From Didymella arachidicola (Eukaryota > Ascomycota > Dothideomycetes > Pleosporales > Didymellaceae), in the NCBI GenBank assembly GCA_016630955.3, contig CM049998.1, positions 1,426,001 to 1,490,000 of the forward strand: a stretch of 64,000 nt of DNA. The letters run 5' to 3'. Position numbers and translations under genes: made by a program. Below are positions 62,501 through 64,000 of the stretch, piece by piece. Within the stretch, counting starts at the first letter, position 1, and each line of letters begins with the position of its first letter. The notes beneath the pieces were generated by a model that ran no database searches, had not been told where the DNA came from, and worked only from the letters and a program-made list of their open reading frames with translations.

Positions 62501-63070
62501 ATTGATGCTTTACGAGCAGATCTTGCCGCCCTAGAGCATGAGCACAAGATGCAAAAACTCTGCAAAGCTGCCTCCCAACGAGCGCTAACAAACCAAGGGG
62601 GCGAAGACCCCAATGGAACGCTCCGGTATCGTAAGAGGGGCTCACAAGTATCGTTAAGTAACTGCGCAGATGTGTTCTGCTTTTTAGAAGACTTCAAGGT
62701 CTTCGTATGCAAGCAACATCATACCGCAGTTATGAGTCTTGACCGCCATATGTTGCAGCACCACAAAGTGCCTGCTTCAGTACGAAGACAGGTTGTTGAC
62801 TGTTTTAGTCGCCTTGAACCAGTGGCTCCAAGCAAGATAGAGCTGCCTAAAGAGCCCACGCAGGCTATAGAACAGCTTGGTAAGCCACTTGCTGGGCTAG
62901 AGTGCAGAGCATGCGGGTATATCACTGTTAGCAAAGATCAGATTCGGATGCACTGCAACCGAGATCATAAACTTGCTTGGTTAGGCGACAAGAGCCAGTT
63001 GTATAATTCAGTGAAGGTACAGAGCTTCTTCCGAACAGGTGGTCTGCAGAAATACTTTATAGTCGTTTAG
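59544..63070 (+). CDS. DUF3505-type tyrosine-recombinase-like protein 3, with extra C-terminal DUF3505 segment, 1152 aa
   Basis: Exon 1 59544-59669 (MSHQTASRWIVYTGNP) and exon 2 59738-63070, joined by a 68-nt GC-AG intron with a CTAAT branch, same position and phase as in gene 1. Finger 1 LLCTPCRSVIPYKTLRYHLR, finger 2 CPQCDLTTCSWDTMLLHFRK, motif EHDEKTDWLRGCGWTRWFA, RVLRCWLRSWG, RFLCYVFRS. Catalytic-like: Arg in TSGMPARGEEL (61634), YNKAS, Arg in MYRQIAVAI (62009), GH (62126) and Tyr (62153), nine apart. A basic tail (RKRRRDSD) and coiled coil follow. From 62650 the frame runs on into an unrelated start: SLSNCADVFCFLEDFKVFVC plus two fingers ending RTGGLQKYFIV and a stop. That part matches the beginning of the segments at 57.99 and 63.16 kb, so the protein is a chimera by read-through into a truncated neighbour, or a genuine fusion. 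Confidence 0.7.
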
Positions 63071-63161
63071 TGTTCTGTAACTAAACACGTCCTCTGCATG
63101 TAAAGTGTACTAACAACTATAGTAATTCAATAATATATAAATTACCTTAATAGTGACTTAG
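63071..63161. other. short AT-rich spacer
   Basis: AT-rich sequence between gene 3 and the last DUF3505 segment. No gene. Confidence 0.4.
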
Positions 63162-64000
63162 CCACTTCTAACCTGCGACAATGTTCACTGTTTTCTAGAA
63201 GACTACAGCGTCTTAGTATGCAGGGAGCATCACACTGCTGTTGTTAATCTCAACACGCATCTCTTGCAGCATCACAGCGTGCCCGCTGCAACTCGAAAAC
63301 AAGTTGTTGAACGCTTCAATCAATTCGCGCTGATTGACGCAGCAGACGTTGAGCTTCCAGATGAGCCGGCGCGACCGATAGAAGAGCTTGGGAAGCCGCT
63401 AGACGGGCTGCAGTGCAAGACATGCAGCTTCATCACTATCAACAAGGACACAATGCGCATGCACTGTAAGAAAGATCACCAGCAAGCTTGGCTAGGAGAA
63501 AAAGGCGCGCTCTATCACACTGTCAAAGTACAGAGCTTTTTCCGCACAGGGGTTTTACAGCGATATTTTGTTGTTGATGTAGCTGTAGCCGAAAATGCTC
63601 TAAACGACGACGTCGAAGTTGCAGTTCAGAGGCAGCTTGCCGAGTATAAACTGACACAACAAGAAGTCGAAGAAGAGCTTCAAACACTTGAAGAGGCTGC
63701 AAAGACAGACAAGACAGGCTGGTTTAAGCGGACAGGCTGGTTAGAGTTCTTCAAGGATCGAAATCTTGTTCATCTGGCCCATCAAGCCCGGGCTCCCGAT
63801 CGGAGCGAGCACAAGCTCAAGCTAGCTGCTCAGCTTGCAGAGGGACTGATTGAGAGAAGCGTCAAGGGATTGGCTACGCTTCCGCAAGAACTCAGGCGCT
63901 GGCTGCGGAGCGCAAAGCAGAGCGAGATCGACGTGCGGCCGTTGGGGCGACTGCAGAACCCAGAGAGTCAGGCTGTGTACGCAAGCTATATAGTGAGGTT
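63162..64000 (+). CDS. DUF3505/OrsD-type protein, partial, runs off window
   Basis: Open to the window edge in the frame starting PLLTCDNVHCFLEDYSVLVC. No ATG is visible at its start, so an upstream exon or an ATG-less 5' truncation is likely. Fingers: VCREHHTAVVNLNTHLLQHH and CKTCSFITINKDTMRMHCKK. Then KVQSFFRTGVLQRYFVV, LNDDVEVAVQRQLAEYKLTQ, TGWFKRTGWLEFFKDRN, RRWLRSAKQSE, and QNPESQAVYASYIVR at the edge. It lacks the stops of the copy at 57.99 kb and might be an intact gene continuing into a recombinase-like domain beyond 64000. Confidence 0.7.

Noticed and set aside
51511..63070. Recombinase-like genes as Starship captains (DUF3435) or Cryptons
   Set aside because: The N-terminal DUF3505-type finger pairs and the PARGEEL/GH-x8-Y motifs do not match the DUF3435 captain or GCR1-type Crypton layout as I know them. 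Relation at fold level remains possible.
1..64000. CRISPR arrays, bacterial operons or prophage features
   Set aside because: Spliceosomal introns and fungal transposon families throughout, with no regularly spaced repeats and no ribosome-binding-site-driven gene clusters.

Overview
The window looks like nuclear DNA of a filamentous ascomycete (Pezizomycotina; the class cannot be fixed from sequence alone). The evidence is short spliceosomal introns of about 50-70 nt with CTAAC/CTGAC-like branch points, LINEs with RNase H, several Fot1/pogo-type transposons, a HET-NACHT-WD40 incompatibility-type gene, a secreted GH3 glucosidase, and CpA-to-TpA nonsense changes of the kind left by repeat-induced point mutation (RIP).

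Layout. 1-20 kb is a gene-bearing but eroded stretch: a hypothetical gene and degenerate coding relics (0-3.3 kb), a complete pogo-type element with 46-bp inverted repeats (3.6-5.7 kb), a HET-NACHT-WD40 gene killed by four in-frame stops (6.3-9.4 kb), an SRPK-like kinase with two introns (11.0-12.5 kb), a relic of a DUF3505/OrsD-type gene (12.8-14.1 kb), a five-exon GH3 beta-glucosidase (14.7-17.4 kb) and a three-exon multi-pass membrane protein (18.6-19.6 kb). 20-46.6 kb is almost entirely transposons. One pogo element (20.3-22.1 kb) is followed by a Russian-doll nest: pogo element 3 is split in its right inverted repeat by pogo element 4, and element 4's transposase is split by two near-identical tandem 6-kb LINEs that share one target-site sequence. 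After the nest come a pogo element with a broken gene, a short LINE-derived element, and two tandem copies of a second, internally deleted LINE family.

46.8-64 kb is the most unusual part. A 1411-residue protein joins an N-terminal C2H2/DUF3505-like region, a central domain and an intact RecQ helicase (telomere-linked-helicase type). It is followed on the same strand by three large related genes without helicase and by three partial DUF3505-type segments, one of them running off the window. In all four full-length proteins the previously uninterpreted central domain carries what reads as a tyrosine-recombinase active site: Arg in a PARG-E box, a Y-(N/H)-K hairpin, a second Arg, then G-H followed by Tyr exactly nine residues after the His. 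I infer that this family encodes integrase-like enzymes and that the array is a cluster of mobile or subtelomeric recombinase genes.

The live host genes here are probably only the kinase, the GH3 enzyme, the membrane protein and perhaps the first hypothetical gene. Most other reading frames are mobile-element genes or their remains.
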